Positions 18,654 through 28,317 of a stretch of 64,000 nt of DNA are shown here, one piece after another. Below the pieces are notes generated by a model. It worked only from the letters and a program-made list of their open reading frames with translations. It had not been told where the DNA came from and made no database searches. A program made the translations under genes and the position numbers. How positions within the stretch are numbered: position 1 is the first letter of the stretch; every line of letters begins with the position of its first letter. The DNA is from Phenylobacterium sp. LH3H17 (lineage in GTDB: Bacteria; Pseudomonadota; Alphaproteobacteria; Caulobacterales; Caulobacteraceae), in contig NZ_CP101283.1 in assembly GCF_024298925.1 (NCBI RefSeq), positions 62,001 through 126,000 on the forward strand. Reading direction: 5' to 3'.

Positions 18654-19808
18654 TTGGCCCGCAGACTCACGCCCCGCGCGCCATGGAGCGTCCTCGCCGC
18701 GGTCCTGCTGACGCTCAGCCTGGCCGCCTGCGCCACGCCCCGGCCCACCGCGCCGGTTCGTCCGTCGCCCGTCAGCCCCCTGCCCGCGCCGGCGCCGACG
18801 CCGCCGCCCGAGCGACTGGAGCGTTTCGAGGACCTGCCCGGCTGGGCGAACGACGACCACGCCGCGGCCTTCGACGCCTTCCGCGCCACCTGCGGGGTGG
18901 CCCGCGATGCGGCCCTGGCGGAGATCTGCCGTCGGGCCCGGGGCCTGCCGCCGCTCAGCGCGCCGGCCGCCCGCGCCTTCTTCGAGGACAGCTTCCGGCC
19001 CGAGCTGGTGGCCGGCGAAGGGGTGCTGACCGCCTATTTCTCGCCGGTCTATGAGGCCCGCGATCGGCCCAACGCCGAGTTTTCCGCCCCGCTGCGCCCC
19101 AAGCCCGCCGACCTGGTGACCTCGGGCCCCGGCGCCAAGGACGCGCTCAAGCGCGGTCCCGACGGCAAGCTCGCCCCCTATCCCGACCGCGCGGCCATCG
19201 AGGCGCAAAGCGGCGGCCCGGTGCTCGCCTGGATGCGGCCGGAGGAGAAGTTCTTCCTGCAGATCCAGGGCTCGGGGGTGCTGACCTATCCCGACGGGCG
19301 GCGGCTCAAGGCGGTGTTCGCCGCCACCAACGGCCTGCCCTTCGCCGGCATCGCCAATCCCATGCGCGACCGAGGCCTGCTAGCGGCCAACAACACCTCG
19401 GGCGAGGCGATCCGGACCTGGCTGGCCAGCCATCGCGGCGCCGACGCCCAGCAGGTCATGGCGCTCAATCCCCGCTACGTGTTCTTCACCCTGGCGCCGG
19501 ACGACGGGCGCCAGCCGGTGGGCGCGGCGGGGGTTCCCCTGCCCCCGGGCCGGGCGATCGCCGTCGATGTGAGCCGCAACACCCTCGGCCAGCCCTTCTT
19601 CATCGACGGCCAGGCGCCCACCCTCAGCGGCGCCTTCCCCAGCTATCGCCGCACGGTCGTGGCGCTCGACGTCGGCGGGGCGATCAAGGGCCAGGTGCGC
19701 GCCGACCTCTATCTCGGTCAGGGCCCCGAGGCCGGGGTCGAGGCCGGACGCGTGCGTCATACGCTGCGGATGCACCGCCTGGTTCCCAAGGTTGGTCCGG
19801 GACGGTGA
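18654..19808 (+). CDS. mltA: Membrane-bound lytic murein transglycosylase A (lipoprotein)
   Basis: Cleaves the glycan strands of peptidoglycan to 1,6-anhydro products. A signal peptide ends in the lipobox LAAC at Cys 26, so it is a lipoprotein, followed by a Pro-rich linker. The MltA barrel and 3D domain follow (VLTAYFSPVYEA, then FLQIQGSGVL, and a C-terminal ALDVGGAIKG with catalytic-type Asp). TTG 18654 is chosen because GGAGG lies seven bases upstream; GTG 18648 is too close to it. Confidence 0.93.
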   Translation: MARRLTPRAPWSVLAAVLLTLSLAACATPRPTAPVRPSPVSPLPAPAPTPPPERLERFEDLPGWANDDHAAAFDAFRATCGVARDAALAEICRRARGLPPLSAPAARAFFEDSFRPELVAGEGVLTAYFSPVYEARDRPNAEFSAPLRPKPADLVTSGPGAKDALKRGPDGKLAPYPDRAAIEAQSGGPVLAWMRPEEKFFLQIQGSGVLTYPDGRRLKAVFAATNGLPFAGIANPMRDRGLLAANNTSGEAIRTWLASHRGADAQQVMALNPRYVFFTLAPDDGRQPVGAAGVPLPPGRAIAVDVSRNTLGQPFFIDGQAPTLSGAFPSYRRTVVALDVGGAIKGQVRADLYLGQGPEAGVEAGRVRHTLRMHRLVPKVGPGR

Positions 19809-20371
19809 AACGCCCCATCAGGCCAGACGAGCACCGGCTCTGGTCGATGGTGGCGGCCACGGTCCACCCCCTGCCGGGCCGCAAGCCCGCGCCCGTCCCG
19901 AAAGCCGAGTCCGCCCCGATAGCTCCGCCCAGGGCGACGGCCGATCCGCTGCCGACCCCGCGGTGGGACGGCGCGGCCTTCGCGGTCGGCGAGCTCGCGG
20001 GGCGCCGGCCCGCGCTGCGGGCGAGCAAGGCGGACGCCGAGGACAGGGCCATCGAGCCGCGCCGCAAGCATCGCATCGCCCGGGAGCGCGACCCCATCGG
20101 CGGACGGATCGACCTGCACGGCATGACCCAGGACCGCGCACGGGCGGCCCTGGAGGCCTTCCTGCGCCGCAGCCATGACGACGGCGCCCGGGCCGTGCTG
20201 GTGATCACCGGCAAGGGCGTGCAGGGCGACGGCATATTGCGCCGCCGCACGCCGGAATGGCTGGCCGATCCCGCCCTGCGCGACGTGGTCGCCGGGATAT
20301 CCGAGGCCCACCGCCGCCACGGCGGCGAAGGCGCGCTCTATGTGGCGCTGAAGCGCAAGACGCGGGGATAA
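19805..20371 (+). CDS. Smr/MutS2-domain protein
   Basis: A 188-aa protein with a disordered Pro/Ala-rich N-terminal half and a C-terminal Smr domain containing RIDLHGMTQDRARAALEAFL and VLVITGKG. Smr domains are usually nucleases acting on DNA or RNA. The GTG start overlaps the mltA stop by four bases, so translation is coupled. The exact role is unknown. Confidence 0.88.
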   Translation: MKRPIRPDEHRLWSMVAATVHPLPGRKPAPVPKAESAPIAPPRATADPLPTPRWDGAAFAVGELAGRRPALRASKADAEDRAIEPRRKHRIARERDPIGGRIDLHGMTQDRARAALEAFLRRSHDDGARAVLVITGKGVQGDGILRRRTPEWLADPALRDVVAGISEAHRRHGGEGALYVALKRKTRG

Positions 20372-20433
20372 GCGGGTAGGTCCTGGCGCCAATCGGCCGG
20401 CTAAGGCGTTATAGCTGGTTCAGGAGGACACCC

Positions 20434-20742
20434 ATGGCCAAGCCGATCACCGTCAGCATCCCCCACGACCTCGGCAAGGCCGAGGCCCGCAAGCGCGTCG
20501 AGGAGGGCATGGGTCGGATGCTCCAGCAGTTCGGCGAGGGTGTGAGGATGACCCACACCTGGGAAGGCGACCGGCTGAGCTTCGCCGCCAAGGTGGTGGG
20601 TCAGGCCGTGTCCGGCCGCCTGGACGTCCTGGAGGAGGCCGTGAAGATGGAGGTCGACCTGCCGCCCTTCTTCGCGATGATCGCCGATAAGGTGAAGGGT
20701 CGCCTGAAGAAGGAAGGCCAGCTCATGCTGGAGAAGAAATAG
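20434..20742 (+). CDS. Polyhydroxyalkanoic acid system family protein
   Basis: A 102-aa soluble protein that begins AKPITVSIPHDLGKAEARKRVEEG, matching the family annotated as putative PHA-system or granule-region proteins. An alpha-beta-beta-alpha pattern and a Lys-rich C-terminus are visible. A Shine-Dalgarno-like AGGAGGA lies nine bases upstream. Its last 20 bases overlap the convergent CPBP gene. The family name does not prove a role in polyester storage. Confidence 0.8.
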   Translation: MAKPITVSIPHDLGKAEARKRVEEGMGRMLQQFGEGVRMTHTWEGDRLSFAAKVVGQAVSGRLDVLEEAVKMEVDLPPFFAMIADKVKGRLKKEGQLMLEKK

Positions 20743-21586
20743 CGCCCGTCAGGTTCGGTCGGCGGCGCAGGAGTTCGACGATCCAGACCGTGTAGGCGGC
20801 CAGCGCCACCTCCCCCACGACCTCGTCCAATCCGCCAGCCGCCACCGGGTCCTCGGGCAGCATCGGCGCCTGGAAGAGGGCCAGCATCAGGTTGGCCGCC
20901 AGGTGCGCGCCGATGGCGAACTCCAGCCCGCCCAGCCGCAGGGCCGCCCAGGCGAAGGCCGCCCCGGCCAGCGCCCGCGCCGCCAGGGCCGAGGGGTCGA
21001 ACTCCAGGTGGAACAGGGAGAACAGCACCCCGTTCACCGCGACGATCACCCAGATATTGCGGGTGAAGGCGGCGGTCTGCTGCAGCACATAGCCCCGGAA
21101 CACCACCTCCTCGGCGGCGGCGGCCACCAGCAGGCCGACGACCATGGCGCAGAGATAGCCGAGCCGCAGGTCCAGGCCTCCGGGCTCAAGGATCGGGAAC
21201 TGCAGGTCGCCGCCGAACGCCAGGGCGTCGATCGCCATCAGCACGGCCACGGCCGGCAGGGTCGCCGCGGCGCCCAGGAGCAACAGGGATTTGCGGAACC
21301 GCGGCATGGCGGTGACCCAGGTGGCCACCGGCCGGCCGAAGATCACCCGGGCGGCCAGCACCACCCCGGCCGCCAGTGAGCCGAGCATGAGGGCGAGCTG
21401 CAGGACATAGAGCGCAGAACGCTGCAGCCGGGGTCCTTCCGGCTCCGCCGCCCCCAGGGCGTACAGGGCGATCATGACGGGGAAGCTGATCAGCAGGCCC
21501 GCCACGGGCGCGGACACCAGCATGACGATCACCCGCGGCCAGTGGCGGTCATGCGGGGTCAGGGACTGGAGGAATGGTGAGGTCAC
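20723..21586 (-). CDS. CPBP-family intramembrane metalloprotease
   Basis: A 287-aa protein with about eight membrane helices. The glutamic-type Abi/CPBP catalytic motif EEVVFRGYVLQ and a second motif FSLFHLEFDPS with conserved His are present, followed by AANLMLALFQ. The start is put at GTG 21584-21586, where hydrophobic sequence begins; the open frame upstream codes for an Arg-rich, unconserved stretch. The substrate is unknown. Confidence 0.85.
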   Translation of the reverse strand: MTSPFLQSLTPHDRHWPRVIVMLVSAPVAGLLISFPVMIALYALGAAEPEGPRLQRSALYVLQLALMLGSLAAGVVLAARVIFGRPVATWVTAMPRFRKSLLLLGAAATLPAVAVLMAIDALAFGGDLQFPILEPGGLDLRLGYLCAMVVGLLVAAAAEEVVFRGYVLQQTAAFTRNIWVIVAVNGVLFSLFHLEFDPSALAARALAGAAFAWAALRLGGLEFAIGAHLAANLMLALFQAPMLPEDPVAAGGLDEVVGEVALAAYTVWIVELLRRRPNLTGAISSPA

Positions 21587-21941
21587 GTCGGCGACTATGC
21601 GGCCGCGCGACGCGGCCGGTCGAGCCCGAAACCCTTTCGCCGCAACAATTTCTCCCGACCCGCCAGCCGACGGCGTAAAGGGGCAGATAGTTCGCCTGTC
21701 AGGCGAAACCGGCCTTGACCGTGGACCTTCGCGCGCAGGACCTGGGCCCATGCGAGGGCTGGGCGACCTGAACTTGCCGGACCGGTTGACCGGCGTCGCG
21801 CCTCGACGGGGGGGTCGAGGTCGCCTGCGCGGGAATCTGTCTGGCCGGCGCGACCCGGAACGCGCCACGTCCTGGTGTTGCCGGACTAGCATGACCCAGC
21901 CTTAACTTGCCGGGCCGCGAAGCTCGGGCGAAAACCGACCC
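21587..21941. other. 355-bp divergent intergenic region
   Basis: Lies between the CPBP gene (minus) and the AraC regulator (plus). A hairpin TTCGCCTGTCAGGCGAA is visible near 21690. I see no conserved RNA, repeat-family copy or clear promoter hexamers. It probably holds promoters for both genes. Confidence 0.4.
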
Positions 21942-22625
21942 ATGGTCGCCGAACCTCCCGTCCGCCAGAGCCTGGCCCCGCGCGAGCGGTTCGGCCGCCA
22001 TCGCCATGAGCGGGCCTATGTCGCCCTGGTGCTGCGCGGCGGCTACGAGGAGGGGGGCGAGGCCGGTCGGCGGCGCCTGGCGCCCGGCGACGTGGCGATC
22101 CATGAGATGTTCGACGGCCACTTGAACGCTGTGGACCGGACCGGCGCGGTGGTGCTGAACCTGGAGACGGGCGGCCTGCCGGGCGGCTTCGCGACCATCG
22201 CCGACCCGGACGCCGTCGCGCGGCTGGCCGAGCGCGACGCCGCCGCCGCCGCCGACTTGCTCCGGGCCGGCCTGGTCCCGATGGCCGCCCAGGTGCTGGA
22301 CTGGCCCGATCTGCTGGCCCGCGACCTGGCCGCCGATCCCGGCCTGGCCCTGGGCGACTGGGCCCGCGCCCGCGGCCTGGCGGTGGAGACGCTCTCGCGC
22401 GGCTTCGGCCGGGCCTTCGGGGTCAGTCCCAAGCGGTTCCGCTACGAGGGGCGGGCGCGGGCGGCCCTGCGCGCGGTGTTCGGCGGCGCCGCGCCCCTGG
22501 CCGGCCTGGCGCTCGACGCCGGCTTCGCCGACCAGGCCCATATGAGCCGCGCGGTGAGCGACCTGACCGGCCACGCCCCCGGCGCCTGGCGGCGTTGGTC
22601 AAGTGGGTGCAAGACGGCCGCCTGA
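21942..22625 (+). CDS. AraC-family transcriptional regulator
   Basis: 227 aa with a short cupin-like N-terminal half (HRHERAYVALVLRGGYEE, LAPGDVAIHEMFDGH) and a C-terminal double helix-turn-helix: LALGDWARARGLAVETLSRG, then LAGLALDAGFADQAHMSRA with the usual AraC second-helix pattern. The N-terminal half suggests sensing of a small ligand. It lies 21 bases upstream of the putative metallopeptidase gene, a possible target. Confidence 0.85.
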   Translation: MVAEPPVRQSLAPRERFGRHRHERAYVALVLRGGYEEGGEAGRRRLAPGDVAIHEMFDGHLNAVDRTGAVVLNLETGGLPGGFATIADPDAVARLAERDAAAAADLLRAGLVPMAAQVLDWPDLLARDLAADPGLALGDWARARGLAVETLSRGFGRAFGVSPKRFRYEGRARAALRAVFGGAAPLAGLALDAGFADQAHMSRAVSDLTGHAPGAWRRWSSGCKTAA

Positions 22626-22646
22626 GCCTGGGCCCAAACTTGGCTC

Positions 22647-23792
22647 ATGCTCAGACGCACCCTCCTGGCCACGACCCTGGCCCTCATCGCCGCGCCCGCC
22701 CTGGCGCAGACCTCGATCCGCACCCGCTGGACGGTGAAAAGCTCCGAGGGGCTGGACGCCATCGCCATCCTGGGCCCGCTGTCGGGCAAGCCCTTCTACG
22801 CCCGCTATTGCGAGGCCGAGATGGCGGTCTTCAAGCCGCGGCTCCCCGCCGCGGCGGCCGAGGCGCTGACGAGCCTGCACGCCGAGGCCGACGCGGCGGG
22901 CGGCCTGCTCTGGCCCGGCCTGACCCTGGTGTTCTCCGGCGGGCCGACGGCGACGCTGGGCGATCTGCTGGCGAGCCTCGACGCCGCCGAGACCGTGCTG
23001 AAGCCGCCCTTCCAGGCCAGTGTCTATTGGGACGCCGCCGACTGGGCCCGCTTCCTGGCCGGCCGCGACCGGTTGCGCCTGGTGCTGACCGGCCTGCGCG
23101 ACGCGGGCTTTCCCGAGTTCCGCAGGAGCCTGGCCGAGGCGCCGGCCGCCAGGCGGATCGCGGAACTCAACCCGCTGCTGGCCCGCCTCGACATCATCGC
23201 CGAGCAGGAACGGCTGCTGGGCCGACGACTGGACCCGCGGATCGAGATCGACCTCTCGTGGTTCTGCCGGCCGCACGGGGTCAAGGTGCAGGGCCAGAGG
23301 TTCATCGCCCATGTGGGAGCCAGCGACCAGGTCATGGTCCTGACCGCCGCCCACGAGATCCTGCACCCGCCCTTCGACATGGCGGGACCGACCGCCAGGG
23401 CCTGCCTGGCGGTGCTGGAGAAGGACGCCCTCTTCACACGCATCCTGGCGGAGAAGGACAAGGGAACCGGCTATAACGAGCTGGACGGCATCCTCAATGA
23501 GGACACCTGCCAGGCGCTCGACCAGATCATCCAGGAACGGCTGGGCTATGTGGTGCGGCCGGCGGCCGAGCGCTGGACGAAGAACGACCAGGGGATGCAC
23601 GTGCTCGCCGCAGGCCTCTACGGCCTGCTGAAGGCCGACGGCTACGACCGGACGGGCGGCGATCTGGAGGCCTGGATGTCGGCGGCGGCCAAGGGCGGCA
23701 AGCTCGCCCCGGCCAGCCTGCACGCCGCGGCGGCCAGGGTGCTGGGCAGGCCGGCGGATCAGTTGTGGGTAACGCCGGCCGCGAAGACCTAG
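22647..23792 (+). CDS. Exported protein of unknown function with HEILH putative zinc-peptidase motif
   Basis: 381 aa with a clear N-terminal signal peptide (LLATTLALIAAPALA, cleavage near residue 20). Residues 236-240 read HEILH, within TAAHEILHPPFD, which fits the HExxH zinc-binding motif of metallopeptidases. A following NED at 284-286 could supply a third, gluzincin-like Glu ligand; that is inference. I do not recognise the family. It would act in the periplasm. It may be co-transcribed with the AraC gene upstream. The stop shares CTAG with the convergent hisE. Confidence 0.75.
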   Translation: MLRRTLLATTLALIAAPALAQTSIRTRWTVKSSEGLDAIAILGPLSGKPFYARYCEAEMAVFKPRLPAAAAEALTSLHAEADAAGGLLWPGLTLVFSGGPTATLGDLLASLDAAETVLKPPFQASVYWDAADWARFLAGRDRLRLVLTGLRDAGFPEFRRSLAEAPAARRIAELNPLLARLDIIAEQERLLGRRLDPRIEIDLSWFCRPHGVKVQGQRFIAHVGASDQVMVLTAAHEILHPPFDMAGPTARACLAVLEKDALFTRILAEKDKGTGYNELDGILNEDTCQALDQIIQERLGYVVRPAAERWTKNDQGMHVLAAGLYGLLKADGYDRTGGDLEAWMSAAAKGGKLAPASLHAAAARVLGRPADQLWVTPAAKT

Positions 23793-24121
23793 GTCGACTT
23801 CTTGCGCCAGGCCTTTTCCTCAAGGCCCGAGCGGCCCTCGCGGCTTTCCAGCCAGGCGGCGACCTCGTCCAGGCTGACGCCGGAGCGGGCCAGCAGGACC
23901 AGCCAGTGGTAGAGCAGGTCGGCGCTCTCGGCGGCCAGGCCGTCCTTGTCGCCCTGCATGGCCGCGATCACGGTCTCGAAGGCTTCCTCGCCGAACTTCT
24001 TGGCCGCGCGGTCGGGACCCTCGGACAGCAGCTTGGCGGTGTAGGAACTCGCCGGGTCGCCGCCGCGACGGCTCTCGATGGTGGCCGCCAGGCGGTCCAG
24101 GGTCTCAGAGAAACGGCTCAT
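23789..24121 (-). CDS. hisE: Phosphoribosyl-ATP pyrophosphatase
   Basis: Second step of histidine synthesis. At 110 aa it is a stand-alone HisE with the MazG-like motif [14 protein letters not shown] and the [14 protein letters not shown] helix carrying the acidic metal ligands. It is the last gene of the his cluster and overlaps hisF by four bases. Confidence 0.95.
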   Translation of the reverse strand: MSRFSETLDRLAATIESRRGGDPASSYTAKLLSEGPDRAAKKFGEEAFETVIAAMQGDKDGLAAESADLLYHWLVLLARSGVSLDEVAAWLESREGRSGLEEKAWRKKST

Positions 24122-24912
24122 GCGGGCTCCACCATGCGGACCGGGATGGCGGCGGCGGCCATCGCCTGTTTGACCTCGGACACCGAGACCTCGCCGAAAT
24201 GGAAGATGGAGGCGGCGAGCACCGCGTCGGCGCCGCCCAGGGTGACGGCCTCGACCATGTGCTGCGCGTTCCCGGCCCCCCCCGAGGCGATGACCGGCAC
24301 GTTGACCGCGTTCGTCACCGCTTTCAACAGGTCGAGATCGTAGCCGGTCTTGGCGCCGTCGCGGTCCATGGAGGTGAGCAGGATCTCTCCGGCCCCCCGC
24401 CTCACCGCTTCGACGGCGTATTCGATCACATCGAGGCCCGTATCGTTGCGTCCGCCATAAGTGAACACTCGCCAGCCGTCGTTGCGTGCGCCGCGGCCGG
24501 AGACCGAGGGACCATGCTTGGCGTCGATGGCCACGACCACGGCCTGGCTGCCGAAGGCGTCGGCGCAGGCGCTGATCAGGTCGGGGTTCTCCACAGCGGC
24601 GGTGTTGACGCTGATCTTGTCGGCCCCGGCCAGCAGCAGCCGCCGGGCGTCCTCGACCTGGCGGATGCCGCCGCCGACGCTGAGCGGCATGAAGCAGACG
24701 TCGGCGGTGCGGGCGATGACGTCGAGGATGGCGCCGCGGCGCTCGTGGCTGGCGGTGATGTCCAGGAACATCAGTTCGTCGGCGCCGGCCGCGTCGTAGG
24801 CGCGGGCCTGCTCGACCGGATCGCCGGCGTCGCGCAGGGCCACGAAGTTCACGCCCTTCACCACGCGGCCGTCCTTGACGTCCAGGCAGGGGATGACGCG
24901 CACCCGCAACAT
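24118..24912 (-). CDS. hisF: Imidazole glycerol phosphate synthase, cyclase subunit
   Basis: Uses ammonia from HisH to close the imidazole ring. It has the N-terminal [16 protein letters not shown] with the catalytic Asp, [14 protein letters not shown] and [12 protein letters not shown], all typical of the beta-alpha barrel. It is 264 aa. The start touches the hisA stop, with a one-base overlap. Confidence 0.97.
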   Translation of the reverse strand: MLRVRVIPCLDVKDGRVVKGVNFVALRDAGDPVEQARAYDAAGADELMFLDITASHERRGAILDVIARTADVCFMPLSVGGGIRQVEDARRLLLAGADKISVNTAAVENPDLISACADAFGSQAVVVAIDAKHGPSVSGRGARNDGWRVFTYGGRNDTGLDVIEYAVEAVRRGAGEILLTSMDRDGAKTGYDLDLLKAVTNAVNVPVIASGGAGNAQHMVEAVTLGGADAVLAASIFHFGEVSVSEVKQAMAAAAIPVRMVEPA

Positions 24913-25643
24913 CAGGCGGCGACCTTCAGGGCTTCCTCGGGCGAGATGGCGCCGTTGTAGAGCGCCCGCCCCAGGACCGCCCCGGCGATCGGCACGCCCT
25001 TGCGAAACTTCAGCCGCACGATGTCGTCCACGCTGGCCAAGCCGCCGGCGGCGATCACCGGGATGGCCACCGCGTCGGCGATGGCCCCGAAGGCCTCGAC
25101 ATTGAAGCCCATGACCGTGCCGTCGCGGTCGATGTCGGTGATGATCAGGGCGCCGACCCCGGCGTCCTCGAAGCGGCGGGCGACGGTGACCGCGTCGAGG
25201 TCGGAGCTCTCGGTCCAGCCCTGGGTCGCAACCTTGCCGGCGCGGACGTCCACAGAGACGGCGATCTGCTCGGGCCAGAGCAGGGCGGCCTCCTTGACGA
25301 TATGGGGTTCGGTGACCGCGATGGTGCCCAGGATCACCCGGCTGACCCCGGCCTCGATCCAGCGTTCGATATCCTTGAGGTTGCGGATGCCGCCCCCGAG
25401 CTGGACGGGGATCGACACCGCCTCGAGGATCGCCTCGACGGCCTTCTCATTGATCGCCCGGCCCTGGACCGCGCCGTTCAGGTCCACCACGTGCACCCAG
25501 TGGAAGCCGCTCTCCACGAAGCTGGCCGCCTGGGCGGCCGGCGAGTTGTTGAACACGGTGGCGGTGTTGAGGTCGCCGTGCAGGACGCGCACGCACTGGC
25601 CGTCCTTCAGGTCGATGGCGGGATAGAGGATCACGGTCGCCAC
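24912..25643 (-). CDS. hisA: Phosphoribosylformimino-5-aminoimidazole carboxamide ribotide isomerase
   Basis: The fourth step of histidine synthesis, a beta-alpha barrel isomerase. It begins [21 protein letters not shown] with the catalytic Asp, then [13 protein letters not shown] and [15 protein letters not shown] with the second Asp. It is 243 aa. It overlaps hisH by 13 bases. Confidence 0.97.
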   Translation of the reverse strand: MATVILYPAIDLKDGQCVRVLHGDLNTATVFNNSPAAQAASFVESGFHWVHVVDLNGAVQGRAINEKAVEAILEAVSIPVQLGGGIRNLKDIERWIEAGVSRVILGTIAVTEPHIVKEAALLWPEQIAVSVDVRAGKVATQGWTESSDLDAVTVARRFEDAGVGALIITDIDRDGTVMGFNVEAFGAIADAVAIPVIAAGGLASVDDIVRLKFRKGVPIAGAVLGRALYNGAISPEEALKVAA

Positions 25644-26263
25644 TCCAGGAATCGCGCCAGGAGGGCAAGCCCGGCGCTCTGCGACTTTTCAGGGTGGAAT
25701 TGTACGCCCGCCACATTGGCCTTGGCGACCGCGGCGGGGAACTTCCCCCCGTGGTCCACATAGGCCGCCACGTCGGCGGGGTCGTCCGGATAGAAGGCGA
25801 ACGAGTGGGTGAAATACATCGGCGCCTGTCCGATCCCGGCGATAAGCGGGGGTCCGTGCGGATCGATCAGCTCGTTCCAGCCCATGTGCGGGACCTTGGC
25901 GGCGGGATTGTCGGGCTCGATGCGGCGCACGTCGCCGGCGATCCAGCCCAGGCCCTTGGTCTCGCCGAACTCCAGGCCGCGGGTGGCGACCAGCTGCATG
26001 CCGACGCAGATGCCGAGGAAGGGCCGCCCCTTTTCCCGCACGGCCTCGTTCAGCGCCGCCTCCAGCCCCGGCCGTGCCTGGAAGGCGCGCATGCAGGCGG
26101 CGAAGGCGCCGACGCCGGGCAGGACGATGCGGTCGGCGGCCAGGATGACGGCGGGGTCGCTGGTGACACGGATCTCCGCCGACCCGTCCGCCGCGCGAAC
26201 GAGCGCCTTTTCGGCCGAGCGGAGATTGCCCGACCCATAGTCGATCAGGGCGACGCTCTGCAT
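25631..26263 (-). CDS. hisH: Imidazole glycerol phosphate synthase, glutaminase subunit
   Basis: A class I glutamine amidotransferase feeding ammonia to HisF. It has LIDYGSGNLRS at the N-terminus, the nucleophile elbow FLGICVGMQL and a C-terminal QFHPEKSQ with the catalytic His and Glu. The start is ATG 26261-26263, giving 210 aa; an ATG 15 codons further upstream lacks family similarity. It sits between hisB and hisA in one operon. Confidence 0.96.
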   Translation of the reverse strand: MQSVALIDYGSGNLRSAEKALVRAADGSAEIRVTSDPAVILAADRIVLPGVGAFAACMRAFQARPGLEAALNEAVREKGRPFLGICVGMQLVATRGLEFGETKGLGWIAGDVRRIEPDNPAAKVPHMGWNELIDPHGPPLIAGIGQAPMYFTHSFAFYPDDPADVAAYVDHGGKFPAAVAKANVAGVQFHPEKSQSAGLALLARFLEWRP

Positions 26264-26273
26264 GGATGAGATC

Positions 26274-26864
26274 CTAGAGCACGCCCTTGGTCGACGGCGC
26301 GTGACCATGGGTCTTGGGGTCCAGCTCGACGGCCGTGCGCAGGGCGCGGGCCAGGGCCTTGAAGCCGCTCTCGGCGATGTGGTGGCTGTTGTCGCCGTAG
26401 AGGGTCTCGAGATGCACGCAGGCGCCGCAGTTCATGGCGAAGGCGTGGTGGAATTCCTTGAACAGCTCGGTGTCCATCTCGCCGATCTTCGGGGTCTTGA
26501 AGGCGACCTTCCAGATCAGATAGGCGCGGTTGGAGAGGTCAATGGCGCAGCGCGTCAGGGTCTCGTCCATGGGGATATAGGCGTGGCCGAACCGCCGAAT
26601 GCCCTTGAACCCGTCCAGCGCCTTTGCGACGGCCTGGCCGATCACGATGCCGGTGTCCTCCACCGTGTGGTGGAAGTCGATGTGCAGGTCGCCCTGGGTG
26701 CGGACATAGAGGTCGATCCCCCCGTGGCGGGCGAACGAGTCCAGCATGTGGTCGAAGAAGCCGACGCCGGTCTCGACATCGGACACGCCCGAGCCGTCCA
26801 GATCGACGCGAACCGTGATCTGGGTCTCTTTGGTGTTGCGGACGACTTCCGCGGTGCGGGCCAT
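26274..26864 (-). CDS. hisB: Imidazoleglycerol-phosphate dehydratase
   Basis: A manganese-dependent dehydratase of 196 aa. It has the repeated GHRP domain motifs [16 protein letters not shown] and [11 protein letters not shown], and the second-repeat FKEFHHAFA. The start codon follows directly on the stop codon of the upstream kinase gene, so the kinase and hisB-H-A-F-E probably share a transcript. Confidence 0.97.
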   Translation of the reverse strand: MARTAEVVRNTKETQITVRVDLDGSGVSDVETGVGFFDHMLDSFARHGGIDLYVRTQGDLHIDFHHTVEDTGIVIGQAVAKALDGFKGIRRFGHAYIPMDETLTRCAIDLSNRAYLIWKVAFKTPKIGEMDTELFKEFHHAFAMNCGACVHLETLYGDNSHHIAESGFKALARALRTAVELDPKTHGHAPSTKGVL

Positions 26865-27854
26865 CTAGAGTCCTTTCGCCGCCGCCAGGTCCTTCAGGGA
26901 CACCAGAGGACGCGGGCCGTAGTGCGAGATCACCTCGGCGGCCGCGAGCGAACCCAACTGGCCGCAGACATTGAGCGGCCGGCCCGTCGCGAGGCCGTAC
27001 ATGAACCCGGCTGCGTATTGGTCGCCAGCGCCCGTCGTGTCCACGACTTTCTCCACCGGGAAGACGTCAACGGTGAAGGTTTCCCCGCCTGCGGTGATCA
27101 CCGAGCCCTGGGCGCCCCGGGTGACGGCGGCGATCTTCACCTTGCCGCGCAGCTGGTCGACGGCGGAATCGAAGTCGTCGGTCTGGAAAAGGGCCGTGAT
27201 CTCGGTGTCGTTGGCGAACACCAGGTCGACCTGGGTCTCAAGGAAACCCAGCAGGGCTTCGCGATGACGCTCGACCACGAAACCGTCGGAGAGGGTGATG
27301 GCGATCATCCGGCCTGAGGCGCGGGCCAGGCCCGCGGCCTTGGCGAAGGCGTGGCGGGCGGCCTCCGCGTCGAACAGATAGCCTTCCAGATAGACGATCT
27401 TGGCGCCTTCGATGACGACGGGGTCGATGTCGTCCGGGGCGAACTCGGTCGAGGCGCCCAGGAAGGTGGACATGGTCCGCTCGCCGTCCGGGGTGACGTT
27501 GATCATCGAGACGGCCGTGGCCTTGCCGTTCACCAGGGGCGGGGTGTCGAAGTGGGCGCCGATGGCGCGCATGTCGTGGGTGAAGACCTCACCGAGCTGG
27601 TCGTCGGCGACCTTGCCCAGGAAGGCCGCGCGGCCGCCGAACGAGGCGATCCCGGCGATGGTGTTGCCCGCCGAGCCGCCCGAGGCTTCCAGGCCCGGCG
27701 CCATGGCCGAATAGAGGGCGGCGCTGCGCACCTCGTCCACCAGCATCATGGCGCCCTTGTCCATGGCCTGCTCGCGCAGGAATTCGTCGGTCGCCGGGGC
27801 GATCACGTCGACGATGGCGTTGCCGATGGCGGCGACGTCGTAGAGCTCGGGCAT
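26865..27854 (-). CDS. PfkB-family kinase, adenosine kinase-like
   Basis: A ribokinase-fold sugar or nucleoside kinase of 329 aa. The N-terminal GNAIVDVIA and SGGSAGNTIAGIASFGG are followed by the C-terminal PfkB signature DTTGAGDQYAAGF, which carries the catalytic Asp and anion hole. Similar alphaproteobacterial proteins are called adenosine kinase, and the link to histidine synthesis through AMP/AICAR recycling is an inference. It is the first gene before hisB. Confidence 0.88.
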   Translation of the reverse strand: MPELYDVAAIGNAIVDVIAPATDEFLREQAMDKGAMMLVDEVRSAALYSAMAPGLEASGGSAGNTIAGIASFGGRAAFLGKVADDQLGEVFTHDMRAIGAHFDTPPLVNGKATAVSMINVTPDGERTMSTFLGASTEFAPDDIDPVVIEGAKIVYLEGYLFDAEAARHAFAKAAGLARASGRMIAITLSDGFVVERHREALLGFLETQVDLVFANDTEITALFQTDDFDSAVDQLRGKVKIAAVTRGAQGSVITAGGETFTVDVFPVEKVVDTTGAGDQYAAGFMYGLATGRPLNVCGQLGSLAAAEVISHYGPRPLVSLKDLAAAKGL

Positions 27855-27983
27855 GTGGGGAGGTCAGCTTTTGCGAAGGACGGTGGCGGGGTGACTACAG
27901 GCAAAAGGCCGTTGGGGCAACGCAAGGGCCCTGCAACTCTCGCCGCGCCGGGGCGTTCTCGTGGCTCAGTTGGGAGAACGATC

Positions 27984-28271
27984 ATGCCGACCCACACCCG
28001 CGACACTCCGAGCGACAAGAAGCGCGACCCGATGAAGGGCCAGGGCGGCGGCGCCGCCGACGCGGCCGTCGAGGGCAAGCCGCAGCTGGAGGACCACAAG
28101 AGCTTCGCGCCCCATGCGCGCCGGGTCGAACCCCTCGTCGAGGGCGAGAAGCACGACCAGCTCGCCGACAAGGAGGCCCTGGCGGAGGATCGCCAGGAGG
28201 CCCTGCTGGACGAGGCGCTGGAAGAGAGCTTCCCGTCGAGCGATCCCGTGAGCGTCAAGCGGATCACCTAA
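27984..28271 (+). CDS. Small hydrophilic protein ending in an LDEALEESFPSSDP motif
   Basis: 95 residues, very rich in Asp, Glu and Lys, with no membrane segment and probably disordered. The C-terminus LDEALEESFPSSDPVSV matches a short motif I recall from many small alphaproteobacterial proteins of unknown function. ATG 27984 follows GGGAG at seven bases. The role is unknown; a stress-related function is only a guess. Confidence 0.75.
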   Translation: MPTHTRDTPSDKKRDPMKGQGGGAADAAVEGKPQLEDHKSFAPHARRVEPLVEGEKHDQLADKEALAEDRQEALLDEALEESFPSSDPVSVKRIT

Positions 28272-28317
28272 GGGTTGGCCGGCCCTACCCGTTCGTAATC
28301 CTCGCCGGGCATTCGCC

